Program-made: the position numbers and the translations under genes
Shown here: positions 1 to 7,772 of the stretch, piece after piece
Layout of the letters: the number at the start of each line of letters is the position of its first letter
Numbering within the stretch: the stretch's first letter is position 1
The notes under the pieces: generated by a model
What the model saw: only the letters and a program-made list of their open reading frames with translations
What the model was told of the DNA's origin: nothing
Databases searched by the model: none
NCBI GenBank assembly: GCA_002305275.1
Contig: DBQO01000002.1
Coordinates: forward strand, 1,922-18,774
Direction of reading: 5' to 3'
DNA: 16,853 bases
From: Bacteroidales bacterium UBA1392
GTDB lineage: Bacteria; Bacteroidota; Bacteroidia; Bacteroidales; UBA932

Positions 1-28
1 AGTGTGTAGTGTGGAGTGTGGAGTACTG
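1..28. repeat. Heptamer tandem repeat array A, at window edge
   Basis: Four back-to-back 7-mers are visible: AGTGTGT (1-7), AGTGTGG (8-14), AGTGTGG (15-21) and AGTACTG (22-28). The array may continue left of the window. The 13 bases at 1-13 also occur, in inverted orientation, inside array B near 4290-4302. Between this array and the M28 gene lies GTACC (30-34) with its complement GGTAC (44-48) around a 9-base loop, and an ACTCACT heptamer at 57-63 that overlaps the M28 stop codon. This could fold as a weak hairpin, but no T-run follows on the minus strand, so I do not call it a terminator. Confidence 0.7.
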
Positions 29-61
29 CGTACCTCGGAACGCGGTACCCCGAACCACTCA

Positions 62-1396
62 CTAGTCCATCAGGAAGACAAATGCAGTGATGGCTGCAAT
101 ACTCTCCTTAAAGGTCTCCGGGTTGATGTTTTCAAAGTTGTCCAGCGAGCCGTGATGATATTTGAAATATTCACTCCTGTCCGATACGAGTGTGTAATAT
201 GTCTTAAGAGGCCAGTCTCTATCGCTATCGTTGTAGGTCAGCGTCAGACCTCGTGGTTCAAGATAGGGGGTAAGTACCTCTTCCATCTTTGTGAAATAAT
301 CCTCAGAATCAAAAATGTGGAATCCGACAGGTTTTCCAGCTCCTGAATCAATTTCAAGGTCGAAGAGGAAGGATTCCCCTTTTTCCCTCGAAATACGGGC
401 AAATTCCTTTAGCCCTGAGAGGTTCATCTCCTCATCTTGATAGAGAACTATACGGATGGTATTTCGGGGCTTCATACGGAGTTCTTTGTAGGCTCGCAGC
501 ACTTCTATAGCCGCTACGCACCCAGACGCATTATCATGTGCTCCCTGACTGTTAAACCAACTATCCGCGTGAGCGGAAATCAATATGATGTGGTCGGGAT
601 TGACTTTACCGGGGATTTCAGCTACAAGATTGCGTCCGATTGCAGGTTCGGGACGATTGTGTGCCGTGGAGTTGATAGTCACGGTGAGCTTTTTATCCTT
701 TTTAAGAGCCTCTGAGAGTTGATCGGCAGCATTTGTAGAGATAGCGGCAGCCGGAATGGCTACCGTACTGTCGCGATCGTGGCAGGCACCCGTGTGGGGG
801 GTATCTCCGGGATGATTGCTGATGGAGCGGACAAGAACTGCCTTTGCTCCCTTGTCGGTTACAAGTGAGGCTCCTCTGGAGCGTTGCCAGGCATGTTTAC
901 CATAACTGAATCCATCCTCCATGGCTCCGTTGAAAAAGACTATTTTATCTTTGCAGCGGAGAGTTTTCAGCTCTTCACGGCTTTTTACTTCCACCACCTG
1001 AGCAGTAATATCCTGTCCGGATGTACCCGTGTTGAGTCCCAGCGCAATGGCAGGGAGCTCCACTACGGTACCATCGGAGAGGTTCATCGTGACCTTCGTC
1101 ACTCCGGGGTCCCAGTTGGGAACTTCCACCTCCTGGTGCCATATATGCTTGATACCTACCTCCTCTGCAAGAATATATGTATAATAATCTATTGCCTCGT
1201 CATTGTTTTGACTGCCTGACATTCGAGCCGGATAGTCATTACAAACCCTTTCGAGAGTGGCAACGGCGCTAGTGTTTTCGTTCCGGAAATAATTGTAGAT
1301 CTTGTCGATCTGCTCCTCAATGGTTACTTTTTTGCAGGAAACTGCAGTAAGGGTAACCAACAAGAGTAAGATGATTCTTTGAATCTTTGAATGCAT
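62..1396 (-). CDS. M28-family zinc metallopeptidase, lipoprotein
   Basis: This 444-residue protein is a predicted exported zinc aminopeptidase/carboxypeptidase-like enzyme of family M28. The N-terminus is a lipoprotein signal with lipobox AVSC, so Cys21 would be lipidated. A protease-associated-like region fills the middle (about 110-240). The M28 core follows: SAHADSW with His276 and Asp278, Asp288 in GAHDN, the Glu322-Glu323 pair in YQDEE, Asp350, and a C-terminal YHHGSLDN with His414/His415. All expected co-catalytic zinc ligands therefore appear present. It is the last gene of a minus-strand run with GH20, GH3 and LOG-family genes, 79 bp after the LOG gene; no good promoter was seen in that gap, so co-transcription is likely but not proven. 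The substrate cannot be read from sequence; context suggests peptides released with glycans or cell wall. Length is normal and I see no defect. Confidence 0.9.
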   Translation of the reverse strand: MHSKIQRIILLLLVTLTAVSCKKVTIEEQIDKIYNYFRNENTSAVATLERVCNDYPARMSGSQNNDEAIDYYTYILAEEVGIKHIWHQEVEVPNWDPGVTKVTMNLSDGTVVELPAIALGLNTGTSGQDITAQVVEVKSREELKTLRCKDKIVFFNGAMEDGFSYGKHAWQRSRGASLVTDKGAKAVLVRSISNHPGDTPHTGACHDRDSTVAIPAAAISTNAADQLSEALKKDKKLTVTINSTAHNRPEPAIGRNLVAEIPGKVNPDHIILISAHADSWFNSQGAHDNASGCVAAIEVLRAYKELRMKPRNTIRIVLYQDEEMNLSGLKEFARISREKGESFLFDLEIDSGAGKPVGFHIFDSEDYFTKMEEVLTPYLEPRGLTLTYNDSDRDWPLKTYYTLVSDRSEYFKYHHGSLDNFENINPETFKESIAAITAFVFLMD

Positions 1397-1475
1397 ATCA
1401 GGTATTGTTATATAATTGATAAATAATTGTGTCCTCTTCGGTTATCAAAAAGCAGACCAGAATTGACTTGAACTC

Positions 1476-2615
1476 CTATTTTGAGTCCAACATCTTTACA
1501 TACTCTTCCAAAATATTGTAAACTTCATCGATATCGTTAGACATCGATAGGCGCAAATTGGCATAACTCCTGATCTCCATACAATCCTGAAGGAATTTAT
1601 AAACGGGGATCCTGTTGGTCCAGTAATCGGTATCGAAAAAGATCATAGGAGCCGATTCGTCATCCATTAAATAGTGGTTCTGAGCCGCATCCTGGAAAAT
1701 CTCCTGCATGGTACCGGCACTTCCGGGAGTATAAATAACACCGCCGTGTGCAATAGTTATGATACCATCTTCACGTATGCTGTTGGCAAAATATTTTGCG
1801 ATGTCGGTGGAGAAGATACAGGCAGGTTCGTGACCATAAAACCAGGTAGGTACTCCAAGACTCCGGAAGTCTGTCTGAGGGTACTTTGCCAGCACTTCGA
1901 ATGCCGTTTTTAGCCAGTTTCTGTCTCTATAAGAGGGAGCGGTAACCACCATGCTTATGGCATCTTCCACTTCCCAATTGCTCCTGCCGGCCATCCAGGC
2001 GCCAAGGTGGGCTGCTTCCATAGCTCCCGGACCGCCGCCCGTCACAATAAGTCGCCCTTTTTCTGTAAGCAATTTTCCTAAATAGACAATCCTACGGTAA
2101 ATAGGTGCGTTACGAAGAATGGCGTGACCACCCATTATGGCAACTACCATTTTAGGGTCGTATTGATCAATAAGATCATACATTGCATCGGTTATGGCAT
2201 GGTCATGTATGGAGCGCGCCAAAGTTTCATAGATATCACGGCCATATTTGCCCATAGTGATATAGCGTTGGTAGGCTCGTTTGTCGTAACTTGTGGCAAG
2301 AGTATCGTAATCCTCTATATCGTACCCTTCGTAAAGCGTATATGGAGTGTACAGTTCGCCGGTATAGATCCTGTAGGGAACATTCATCTTGGGAAAGATA
2401 ACGCAGGTCTGGTCAACGTTGTCTTTGACCTCCATAGGAATGTCACATCCTAGGAACATACAGTCGGAAAATTTAAAATCCTTGACATCCTTATATATTT
2501 CGAAGAAGTCCAGCGTATTAAAAACACAATGGACGATTATGTCATCCTTTTTGCTCCTAAGCAGTCTTTGCAAATCTTCTATATTGTCAATCTCTTTAAG
2601 TGGATACTTTGTCAT
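1476..2615 (-). CDS. LOG-family (Rossmann-fold) protein, putative nucleotide 5'-monophosphate nucleosidase
   Basis: This 379-residue protein has no signal peptide and should be cytoplasmic. Two signatures of the LOG/'lysine decarboxylase-like' family are visible in the C-terminal half: VTGGGPGAMEAA (about 191-202) and TPGSAGTMQEIF (about 296-307), the latter matching the PGGxGTxxE active-site motif with Ser for the second Gly. Family members cleave the N-glycosidic bond of nucleoside 5'-monophosphates to base plus ribose 5-phosphate; the older 'lysine decarboxylase' name is wrong. Roughly 150 residues precede the Rossmann domain, so the protein is longer than plant LOG (about 200) and closer in layout to PpnN-type proteins, though shorter than E. 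coli PpnN. It starts 15 bp after the GH3 stop and is surely co-transcribed with it. Why a cytoplasmic nucleosidase sits among secreted hydrolases is unclear. Confidence 0.85.
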   Translation of the reverse strand: MTKYPLKEIDNIEDLQRLLRSKKDDIIVHCVFNTLDFFEIYKDVKDFKFSDCMFLGCDIPMEVKDNVDQTCVIFPKMNVPYRIYTGELYTPYTLYEGYDIEDYDTLATSYDKRAYQRYITMGKYGRDIYETLARSIHDHAITDAMYDLIDQYDPKMVVAIMGGHAILRNAPIYRRIVYLGKLLTEKGRLIVTGGGPGAMEAAHLGAWMAGRSNWEVEDAISMVVTAPSYRDRNWLKTAFEVLAKYPQTDFRSLGVPTWFYGHEPACIFSTDIAKYFANSIREDGIITIAHGGVIYTPGSAGTMQEIFQDAAQNHYLMDDESAPMIFFDTDYWTNRIPVYKFLQDCMEIRSYANLRLSMSNDIDEVYNILEEYVKMLDSK

Positions 2616-2630
2616 AATTATTGATATTTT

Positions 2631-4277
2631 CTATTTTACATGATAACCGGTGGGGAAGCCGCCCGCAGCTGCGGGAAGTACCCCGTGAGCTTCGAGTCTT
2701 CCGCGGAACACCCTGTCGGCAGCAGAAAGGTTGGCTTCCGATGAACTATAACCCACGAGGATGCCTTCAAAAGCCTCTATGTCGATTTTATCCAACGCGT
2801 AGGGATTGTCCATTACGGCCAGAACTATTTTTTGTTCGCGTGCCCAGGCTGAAATAAAGTCGTAAATCTCTTGCGGGGGGATGGCTGAATAATTTTCTCT
2901 GTTATTTTTAGGCGCCCTCATTTCCGGAAGGTATAATACCACATATTCAAGCCCCTCGGTACGTTTTCGCGCATTGTCGAGAATATCTTGCGTGATCCTC
3001 TTCGGAAGAATTACGGTATCTGCCGCTCCAATGGCGGTCAGGGTCTCCAGATTTTGCCCGGAACCCCAATTTGGACGCTTTATAAGGGTCATAGACTCCT
3101 CAGCTACCTTATTGATCATATCCAGTACTTCCTTGCTCTCAACTTGTTCGTAAGCTTCATTCGGATTAATTTGCGGGCGGGCATCAAGTAGCCCCAATTG
3201 CTCCTTCATTTTAAGGATTTTACGCAGACTCTCCTCTACACGCTCTTTTGAGATTTCCCCCTTTCGCACAGCCTTGAGGAAGGCAGATATGGACTTGCGT
3301 CTCTCTGCTGGAGGCATCAGCAGTATATCGGATCCCGCTTTGAAGGACTCTATCGCTACTCTTTCACGAGGGATATATTCAGCAACACCCTTCATGCCGA
3401 GTGCATCAGTCACCACGATTCCCTCAAATCCCATCTCTTTTTTCAAAAGTTCTGTAATGATAGGGTAAGAGATGGAACTGGGAACTCCGGTGGGATCGAG
3501 TGAGGGGACACTCAAATGGCCTACCATCACCATTGCCACCCCTTCCTTGATCACGTGTCTGAAAGGGTATAGCTCCATCGAGTCGAGGCGTGTACGTTCG
3601 AAGGTAAGCACCGGAAGTGCCTTGTGAGAGTCTGTTTCCGTATCCCCGTGTCCGGGAAAATGCTTCGCTGAGGTCATTATGCCGCCATCCTGCATCCCTT
3701 TTATGATGGCAGCTCCGTATTGTGCTACCTTTTCGCGATCATCGCCGAAGGAGCGTTGTCCGATAACAGGATTCAGAGGGTTGTTGTTTATATCAATAGT
3801 GGGAGCGTAGTTGATATGGATACCGAGGCGTACAAACTGCTTCGCCATAGCTCTACCAACCTGATAGACTAAATCGGGCGAGGAGAGGGCTCCCAGCTGC
3901 ATGTTGCGGGGGAATTGGGTAAGGGTATCGAAACGCATAGAGGCTCCCCATTCACCATCTACTGAGATTAGGAGAGGTATTTTCGACATTTTTTGAAATC
4001 TGTTGATCCGCTCTATATATTTGTCGATATCCATCTCCATCAGGATCAGCCCGCCTATTTTGTCTCTTTTTATAAGTTTGTCGAAATATGGGTCCTCAGG
4101 ATCATGTTTGTCGCTGTATTCTATTATGAAAAGTTGTCCTACCTTCTCTCTGAGGGACATTTTGGCGATGGTCTCTTCCACCTTGTCCCGCTCAGGACGC
4201 TCCTGCTTTTTCCCAGAAAAAAATGCTGCAAAAATGGCCAAAGCCACAACGATAAATCTTATTTGTTTCTTATTCAT
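2631..4277 (-). CDS. GH3 beta-N-acetylhexosaminidase (NagZ-like), exported
   Basis: This 548-residue glycoside hydrolase family 3 protein matches the NagZ branch, which removes terminal beta-N-acetylglucosamine from muropeptides and related glycans. Visible motifs are KHFPGHGDTETDSH (205-218), the loop carrying the Asp216/His218 general-acid dyad of NagZ-type enzymes, and GIVVTDALGM, whose Asp291 is the expected nucleophile. Residues about 35-360 form the GH3 N-terminal barrel and about 380-535 the C-terminal domain. A hydrophobic N-terminus (about 7-21) predicts export or membrane anchoring; there is no lipobox Cys. Many Bacteroidota homologues carry an additional C-terminal serine beta-lactamase-like domain and are about 1000 residues; this protein stops where that linker would begin. 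The start codon directly abuts heptamer array B and has no Shine-Dalgarno. Cytoplasmic NagZ acts in recycling, whereas this exported form would act in the periplasm. Confidence 0.9.
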   Translation of the reverse strand: MNKKQIRFIVVALAIFAAFFSGKKQERPERDKVEETIAKMSLREKVGQLFIIEYSDKHDPEDPYFDKLIKRDKIGGLILMEMDIDKYIERINRFQKMSKIPLLISVDGEWGASMRFDTLTQFPRNMQLGALSSPDLVYQVGRAMAKQFVRLGIHINYAPTIDINNNPLNPVIGQRSFGDDREKVAQYGAAIIKGMQDGGIMTSAKHFPGHGDTETDSHKALPVLTFERTRLDSMELYPFRHVIKEGVAMVMVGHLSVPSLDPTGVPSSISYPIITELLKKEMGFEGIVVTDALGMKGVAEYIPRERVAIESFKAGSDILLMPPAERRKSISAFLKAVRKGEISKERVEESLRKILKMKEQLGLLDARPQINPNEAYEQVESKEVLDMINKVAEESMTLIKRPNWGSGQNLETLTAIGAADTVILPKRITQDILDNARKRTEGLEYVVLYLPEMRAPKNNRENYSAIPPQEIYDFISAWAREQKIVLAVMDNPYALDKIDIEAFEGILVGYSSSEANLSAADRVFRGRLEAHGVLPAAAGGFPTGYHVK

Positions 4278-4281
4278 AACT

Positions 4282-4341
4282 ACAGACTACACACTACACA
4301 CTCTAAACATACTACTCACTACATACTACTCACTACACACT
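4282..4341. repeat. Heptamer tandem repeat array B, fills GH20/GH3 junction
   Basis: Read on the minus strand, 4341 down to 4307 is five exact 7-mers: AGTGTGT, AGTGAGT, AGTATGT, AGTGAGT, AGTATGT. The last four form two perfect copies of a 14-mer (4307-4320 and 4321-4334). After a 4-base interruption (4303-4306) come AGTGTGT (4296-4302), AGTGTGT (4289-4295) and AGTCTGT (4282-4288), reaching to within 5 bases of the GH3 start codon. The consensus is AGTNNGT. The first heptamers lie inside the GH20 coding sequence and supply its final codons and its TAG stop (4326-4328). Confidence 0.9.
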
Positions 4342-6554
4342 ATTTTAAGGTTTTGAAAACAGCAGGTAGAGCCGTCGTTGGGCATTGTGACAACAATGCG
4401 TACTGCCTTTACCGGTGCTTCGAAGCCGGTGATTTCGGCATAATATCTCTTGAAGTCAGCTCCCTTGATGAAATTTACCCCGTCATAAGAATACTCCACA
4501 TAGCCGTCACTAACGCCATAAAATGGAATATGGGCATAACCTGTAGGAACTCCAATCTTACTGCACTCGACCGGCTCGTCAAAAATGTAGGTTAGAGTCT
4601 GACCGGCCTCCAAACGTTTATCGCTGCGGGCGATCAGTTTATAATTGTAACCGGTGATATTGGTCAGAGGAGTATTGGATTTCATCTTGATATCGGTCTC
4701 TACCCTGACTGTAGGTTGTATCCACCGGTGCAGTACGACACCCTCCGGAGCTACGGAGATACTTTGCAAATTATTGCCCCAGAAGGTAGCAAAACGGAAT
4801 TTCTCCGGCGAATCGGTAATTATGGTACCGCTCAAAACTTTCGAAGTGTTTACGGGATCGGTACCGTCAGTGGTATAACGTACAACCGCTGAGGGATAGG
4901 GGAGAATCACCTCTATCTGCTGGTCCCGATATTTTACAATGGGTGGTTCCACTCGAAATGCAATACCCATTTTCTCCAGGCGGCCATAGTGACTGCTCAC
5001 AAGTCTGCGGTGGAAATCCTCATAGTCCTTCTTCTCCTTGCTGCTCCAGCCCACCTCTGCAAGCGCTGCCAGACGCGGGAAGACCTGATACTCTGCAAAA
5101 CGGGGAGGGTACTGCATCAATTCCGTCCAAAGACCTCCCTGAGGGCCGAGTACGAGCTTCTCCTGTTCCGGAGTGAGCTCGCCCAGTCCACCTGTAGGAT
5201 CGTAATTGTATATGCGGTCCAGCGGAATTACTGCTGCCCAGTTGTGACCCCTCTCCGCCGGTGAATATTGCATATCCAGATAGCAGTACTCTCCGAGCTG
5301 CATTACGGTAGGATAACCCTTACTAACCGACTCCTGCGCCTTCTTATATCCCCTCCAGGCTATTACGAGTGCATTGTTGCTCACTCCGCCTGCATCCTGA
5401 ATGTCGTCAAATCCGGCGAGCTGCTTTCCATGCTTATTGATAATTGTTTCCATTCTGCGGACGAAGTGACCAAGAAGCTCGGGAACCTCTTTATAGCCCT
5501 CTTTCTCCATTAGTGCCTGGCAACCGGGACATTGTGCCCAATAATCCCATACCACTTCATCGGCTGCGATGCTGATGTAGGGTCCCGGAAAGAGCGATGC
5601 CACCTCCTTCATGATATTATCGAGGATTTTATAATTGGATTCCTTGCTTACACACCAGACGTTGTCGAACTCTCCGCAAGCACTTGCCTTGTCGGTAGTA
5701 GTACCGCAGGTTACACCCTCCAATACTGCTGTGGAGGAGAGGGAGTGTCCCGGAAGGTCGATTGTCGGTATAATGGTAATATTGCGCTGAGCGGCATAAG
5801 CAACCACCTCTTTAATCTCCTTTTGCGTATAATAACCGCCGTAGCGCTCATTGCCTGAAAGGTAGGTAGGGGGAATAACTTCGTTGCGCCCTCTCCAGGC
5901 TCCTTTTTCCGTCAGCTGCGGATATTTCTTTATCTCTATTCTCCAACCATTGTCATCCGTCAGATGCCATTGAAAAACATTGAGCTTGTGAATGGCCATC
6001 CAATCCAAATAGCGCTTGACATACTCTTTATCAAAAAATGTACGGGAAACATCCAGCATAAATCCCCTGTGGGAGAATCGCGGTGAATCCTCAATAATGA
6101 CATTTTGTAGCGTATATTCACGCAAACGGAGTTTTTCGCCACTGTAGACCGCCTGAGGGAACATCTGTAGCAGAGTTTGAACTCCGTAAAAAAGTCCCGC
6201 GTCATCGGAGGCATTGATCCTCACTCCGCGATTACATATAGTGAGTGAGTAGCTCTCCGGCTTGAATCCCTCTCTCTTACGGAGCACTATGGCGTTCTCC
6301 TTAGGGTTGTCAGAGGCCTTGCCTAGTGCAATCCCATACTCGAAAATAGGACTTATGTGCTGCTGGAGGTATGTTGCGCTGAAACTACCTTCTCTTTCGG
6401 GTATGATGATAGTGTGCTTATCTATGTTGAACATCCCTTCTTGCGGTGTAACGCTTTGCGGAACGGGAACTATGTCGGAAATGCCCTGTGCGCTGAGTGA
6501 AGCTACAGAAGCTGCTAAAAGTGTTGCGATGATGACAGGTTTAAAATAATTCAT
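4326..6554 (-). CDS. GH20 beta-hexosaminidase, secreted
   Basis: With the start chosen at 6554 this is a 742-residue protein. An upstream in-frame ATG at 6662 would add 36 residues, but the ATG at 6554 begins a good signal peptide (MNYFKPVIIATLLAASVASL, then SAQ), so 6554 is preferred. Domains in order: GH20 N-terminal domain (about 25-150), catalytic barrel (about 158-505) with HLTDDNGWR near 197, IDLPGHS at 265-271 and the catalytic pair Asp332-Glu333 in IAADEVVWDYW, WTEL near 476, then a chitobiase-like region and a C-terminal F5/8-like beta-sandwich. The enzyme should remove terminal beta-linked GlcNAc/GalNAc. Oddities: the usual GGDE is AADE, and the usual GWDEI is GFDDI (381-385), suggesting shifted specificity. 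It is probably the first gene of the minus-strand hydrolase operon, 48 bp before GH3. Its last residues are encoded by heptamer array B. Confidence 0.9.
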   Translation of the reverse strand: MNYFKPVIIATLLAASVASLSAQGISDIVPVPQSVTPQEGMFNIDKHTIIIPEREGSFSATYLQQHISPIFEYGIALGKASDNPKENAIVLRKREGFKPESYSLTICNRGVRINASDDAGLFYGVQTLLQMFPQAVYSGEKLRLREYTLQNVIIEDSPRFSHRGFMLDVSRTFFDKEYVKRYLDWMAIHKLNVFQWHLTDDNGWRIEIKKYPQLTEKGAWRGRNEVIPPTYLSGNERYGGYYTQKEIKEVVAYAAQRNITIIPTIDLPGHSLSSTAVLEGVTCGTTTDKASACGEFDNVWCVSKESNYKILDNIMKEVASLFPGPYISIAADEVVWDYWAQCPGCQALMEKEGYKEVPELLGHFVRRMETIINKHGKQLAGFDDIQDAGGVSNNALVIAWRGYKKAQESVSKGYPTVMQLGEYCYLDMQYSPAERGHNWAAVIPLDRIYNYDPTGGLGELTPEQEKLVLGPQGGLWTELMQYPPRFAEYQVFPRLAALAEVGWSSKEKKDYEDFHRRLVSSHYGRLEKMGIAFRVEPPIVKYRDQQIEVILPYPSAVVRYTTDGTDPVNTSKVLSGTIITDSPEKFRFATFWGNNLQSISVAPEGVVLHRWIQPTVRVETDIKMKSNTPLTNITGYNYKLIARSDKRLEAGQTLTYIFDEPVECSKIGVPTGYAHIPFYGVSDGYVEYSYDGVNFIKGADFKRYYAEITGFEAPVKAVRIVVTMPNDGSTCCFQNLKIVCSE

Positions 6555-6596
6555 TCTAGGGGGTCGGATTTCTTTAGTAATTATGCTGTAAATGTG

Positions 6597-6604
6597 CGAA
6601 AATA
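6597..6604 (-). promoter_or_regulatory. Candidate -7 box for the GH20/GH3/LOG/M28 operon
   Basis: The minus strand reads TATTTTCG, one mismatch from the Bacteroidota -7 consensus TAnnTTTG, about 43 bp upstream of the GH20 start at 6554. A TTTG lies upstream at 6619-6622, but the 14-base spacing is shorter than the usual 19-21, so the -33 element is not convincing. Confidence 0.35.
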
Positions 6605-6647
6605 ACCCTTTTTTCCGACAAAAGTTACATTGTATTATTTTTTTTTC

Positions 6648-6655
6648 TATTTTCG
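6648..6655 (+). promoter_or_regulatory. Candidate -7 box for the omp-potABCD operon
   Basis: The plus strand reads TATTTTCG, one mismatch from TAnnTTTG, 37 bp before the preferred start of the outer-membrane protein gene (6693). A T-rich tract precedes it and no clear -33 TTG is found at the right spacing. The same octamer occurs divergently at 6597-6604, so the 138-bp gap would hold two back-to-back promoters. This rests on pattern matching only. Confidence 0.35.
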
Positions 6656-6692
6656 CCCCCATTATTAACCAATGTTCTTTTTATGGACTCAA

Positions 6693-7769
6693 ATGAAGAA
6701 ACTATTAATTTCCTTCGTGGCCTTGACGTTATGCTTCCAGGCCTTCTCTCAGGACTCTGAGTCGTCGGCAAATTATGCCGGACTGACTCTCATTCCGCGT
6801 CTTGATCTTACACCGTATTATAGCAAAGCAGACGGTGCGTGGGGTTTCAGCCACGGCAATTCTTCAATCTACACATTATTCGAGGGCTCCGCTTCGGAGT
6901 ATTTCAGCTGGACACTGGCCAATCACTGGATCAGTACGGGTCGTTTGGACTATGGAGACGACTTTGAATATGGCTGGCCCTATACTTCCCTCGGATATTC
7001 CAACACGACCAACTGGGTTGATTACTGTCTTATCGACCTGACATTCGGCAATTGGATGATCTCTCTCGGTAAAGATATGATCCTTACCGGAGGTTTTGAG
7101 TATGACGACTGGGACTGGGACGTGCATCCTGAGTTCGCAACTTCCCTTTGGAACGGGCTTCCCGTCTATCAGTGGGGAGGAAAAGTTACCTACACAACTC
7201 CCAATGAAGGCCACGAGTTTGCTATCCAGGCAACCACTTCGCCCTTTGCGGAGAGATTTTTTACAAAAAAACTCCTGACGGCTTCTGCACAATATAAAAA
7301 GTATGGAGAAGTCTATGAAGTGATAGCCAGCGCCTCCATGCTGGGATATGATCCTACCATACCCTCCGGAGCCCCCGACTTCTATCCGGTATTCTTTCTT
7401 GGACAAAGAGTATACCTGGGTGACTGGACGATCACTTTGGATCTATCAAATAACAACTGCTTCGCCGGTAACGAAGATGAAACCGTAAGTTACCTCAGAT
7501 CCGGGGTGGGCATAAACGCCGCCCTTACCTGGGCTCCTTCGGACAAAATTGAGTTAACGTGGAGAGGACTACACTCCAGACCTTTGCAAGAGTTTACTCC
7601 TCCGGGAGAAACCAGATGGAATACCGGACTTATCTGTCATTATTATCCTCTTAAGGATAGTGATGCCCTAAGAATCCATGCATACGCCAATTATGACAAA
7701 ATTGGCGGAGATTCAAACTTAACATTCTCATTAGGTATCAGATACAACTTCCTTATTAACCTTTGGTAA
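6693..7769 (+). CDS. Putative outer-membrane beta-barrel protein, first gene of pot operon
   Basis: With the start at 6693 this is a 358-residue protein. An in-frame ATG lies 21 bp earlier at 6672, but MKKLLISFVALTLCFQAFS at 6693 is a clean signal peptide with cleavage expected near FSQ/DSE. The mature part is rich in Trp, Tyr, Gly and Asp, alternates hydrophobic and polar residues in short strands (for example LTLIPRLDLTPYY, WTITLDLSNNN), has no long hydrophobic helix, and ends with FSLGIRYNFLINLW, an aromatic C-terminus as in outer-membrane barrels. I do not recognise a named family. It ends only 3 bp before potA, so it belongs to that operon. I infer an outer-membrane pore or channel serving polyamine uptake; a surface structural protein is the alternative. 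Conservation of the linkage would decide. Confidence 0.75.
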   Translation: MKKLLISFVALTLCFQAFSQDSESSANYAGLTLIPRLDLTPYYSKADGAWGFSHGNSSIYTLFEGSASEYFSWTLANHWISTGRLDYGDDFEYGWPYTSLGYSNTTNWVDYCLIDLTFGNWMISLGKDMILTGGFEYDDWDWDVHPEFATSLWNGLPVYQWGGKVTYTTPNEGHEFAIQATTSPFAERFFTKKLLTASAQYKKYGEVYEVIASASMLGYDPTIPSGAPDFYPVFFLGQRVYLGDWTITLDLSNNNCFAGNEDETVSYLRSGVGINAALTWAPSDKIELTWRGLHSRPLQEFTPPGETRWNTGLICHYYPLKDSDALRIHAYANYDKIGGDSNLTFSLGIRYNFLINLW

Positions 7770-7772
7770 TAG

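Noticed and set aside
1465..1476. Twelve-base GGAGTTCAAGTC (minus strand) repeated at 15848-15859 (plus strand), both just after a gene
   Set aside because: In 17 kb read on both strands several chance 12-mer matches are expected, and the match does not extend; noted only in case a genome-wide search finds more copies.
4282..4341. Array B as a CRISPR remnant
   Set aside because: Units are 7 bp with no spacers, and no cas genes are near.
3993..4595. 200-codon plus-strand open frame across the GH3/GH20 junction
   Set aside because: It overlaps two strongly supported minus-strand genes and its middle is simply the translated heptamer array.
6555..6662. Upstream start codon of the first GH20 at 6662
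   Set aside because: It would place 36 polar residues before an obvious signal peptide, and the start at 6554 fits the family better.
6876..7406. 176-codon open frame antisense to the outer-membrane protein gene
   Set aside because: The plus-strand gene has a signal peptide and operon context; the antisense product has neither and no motif.
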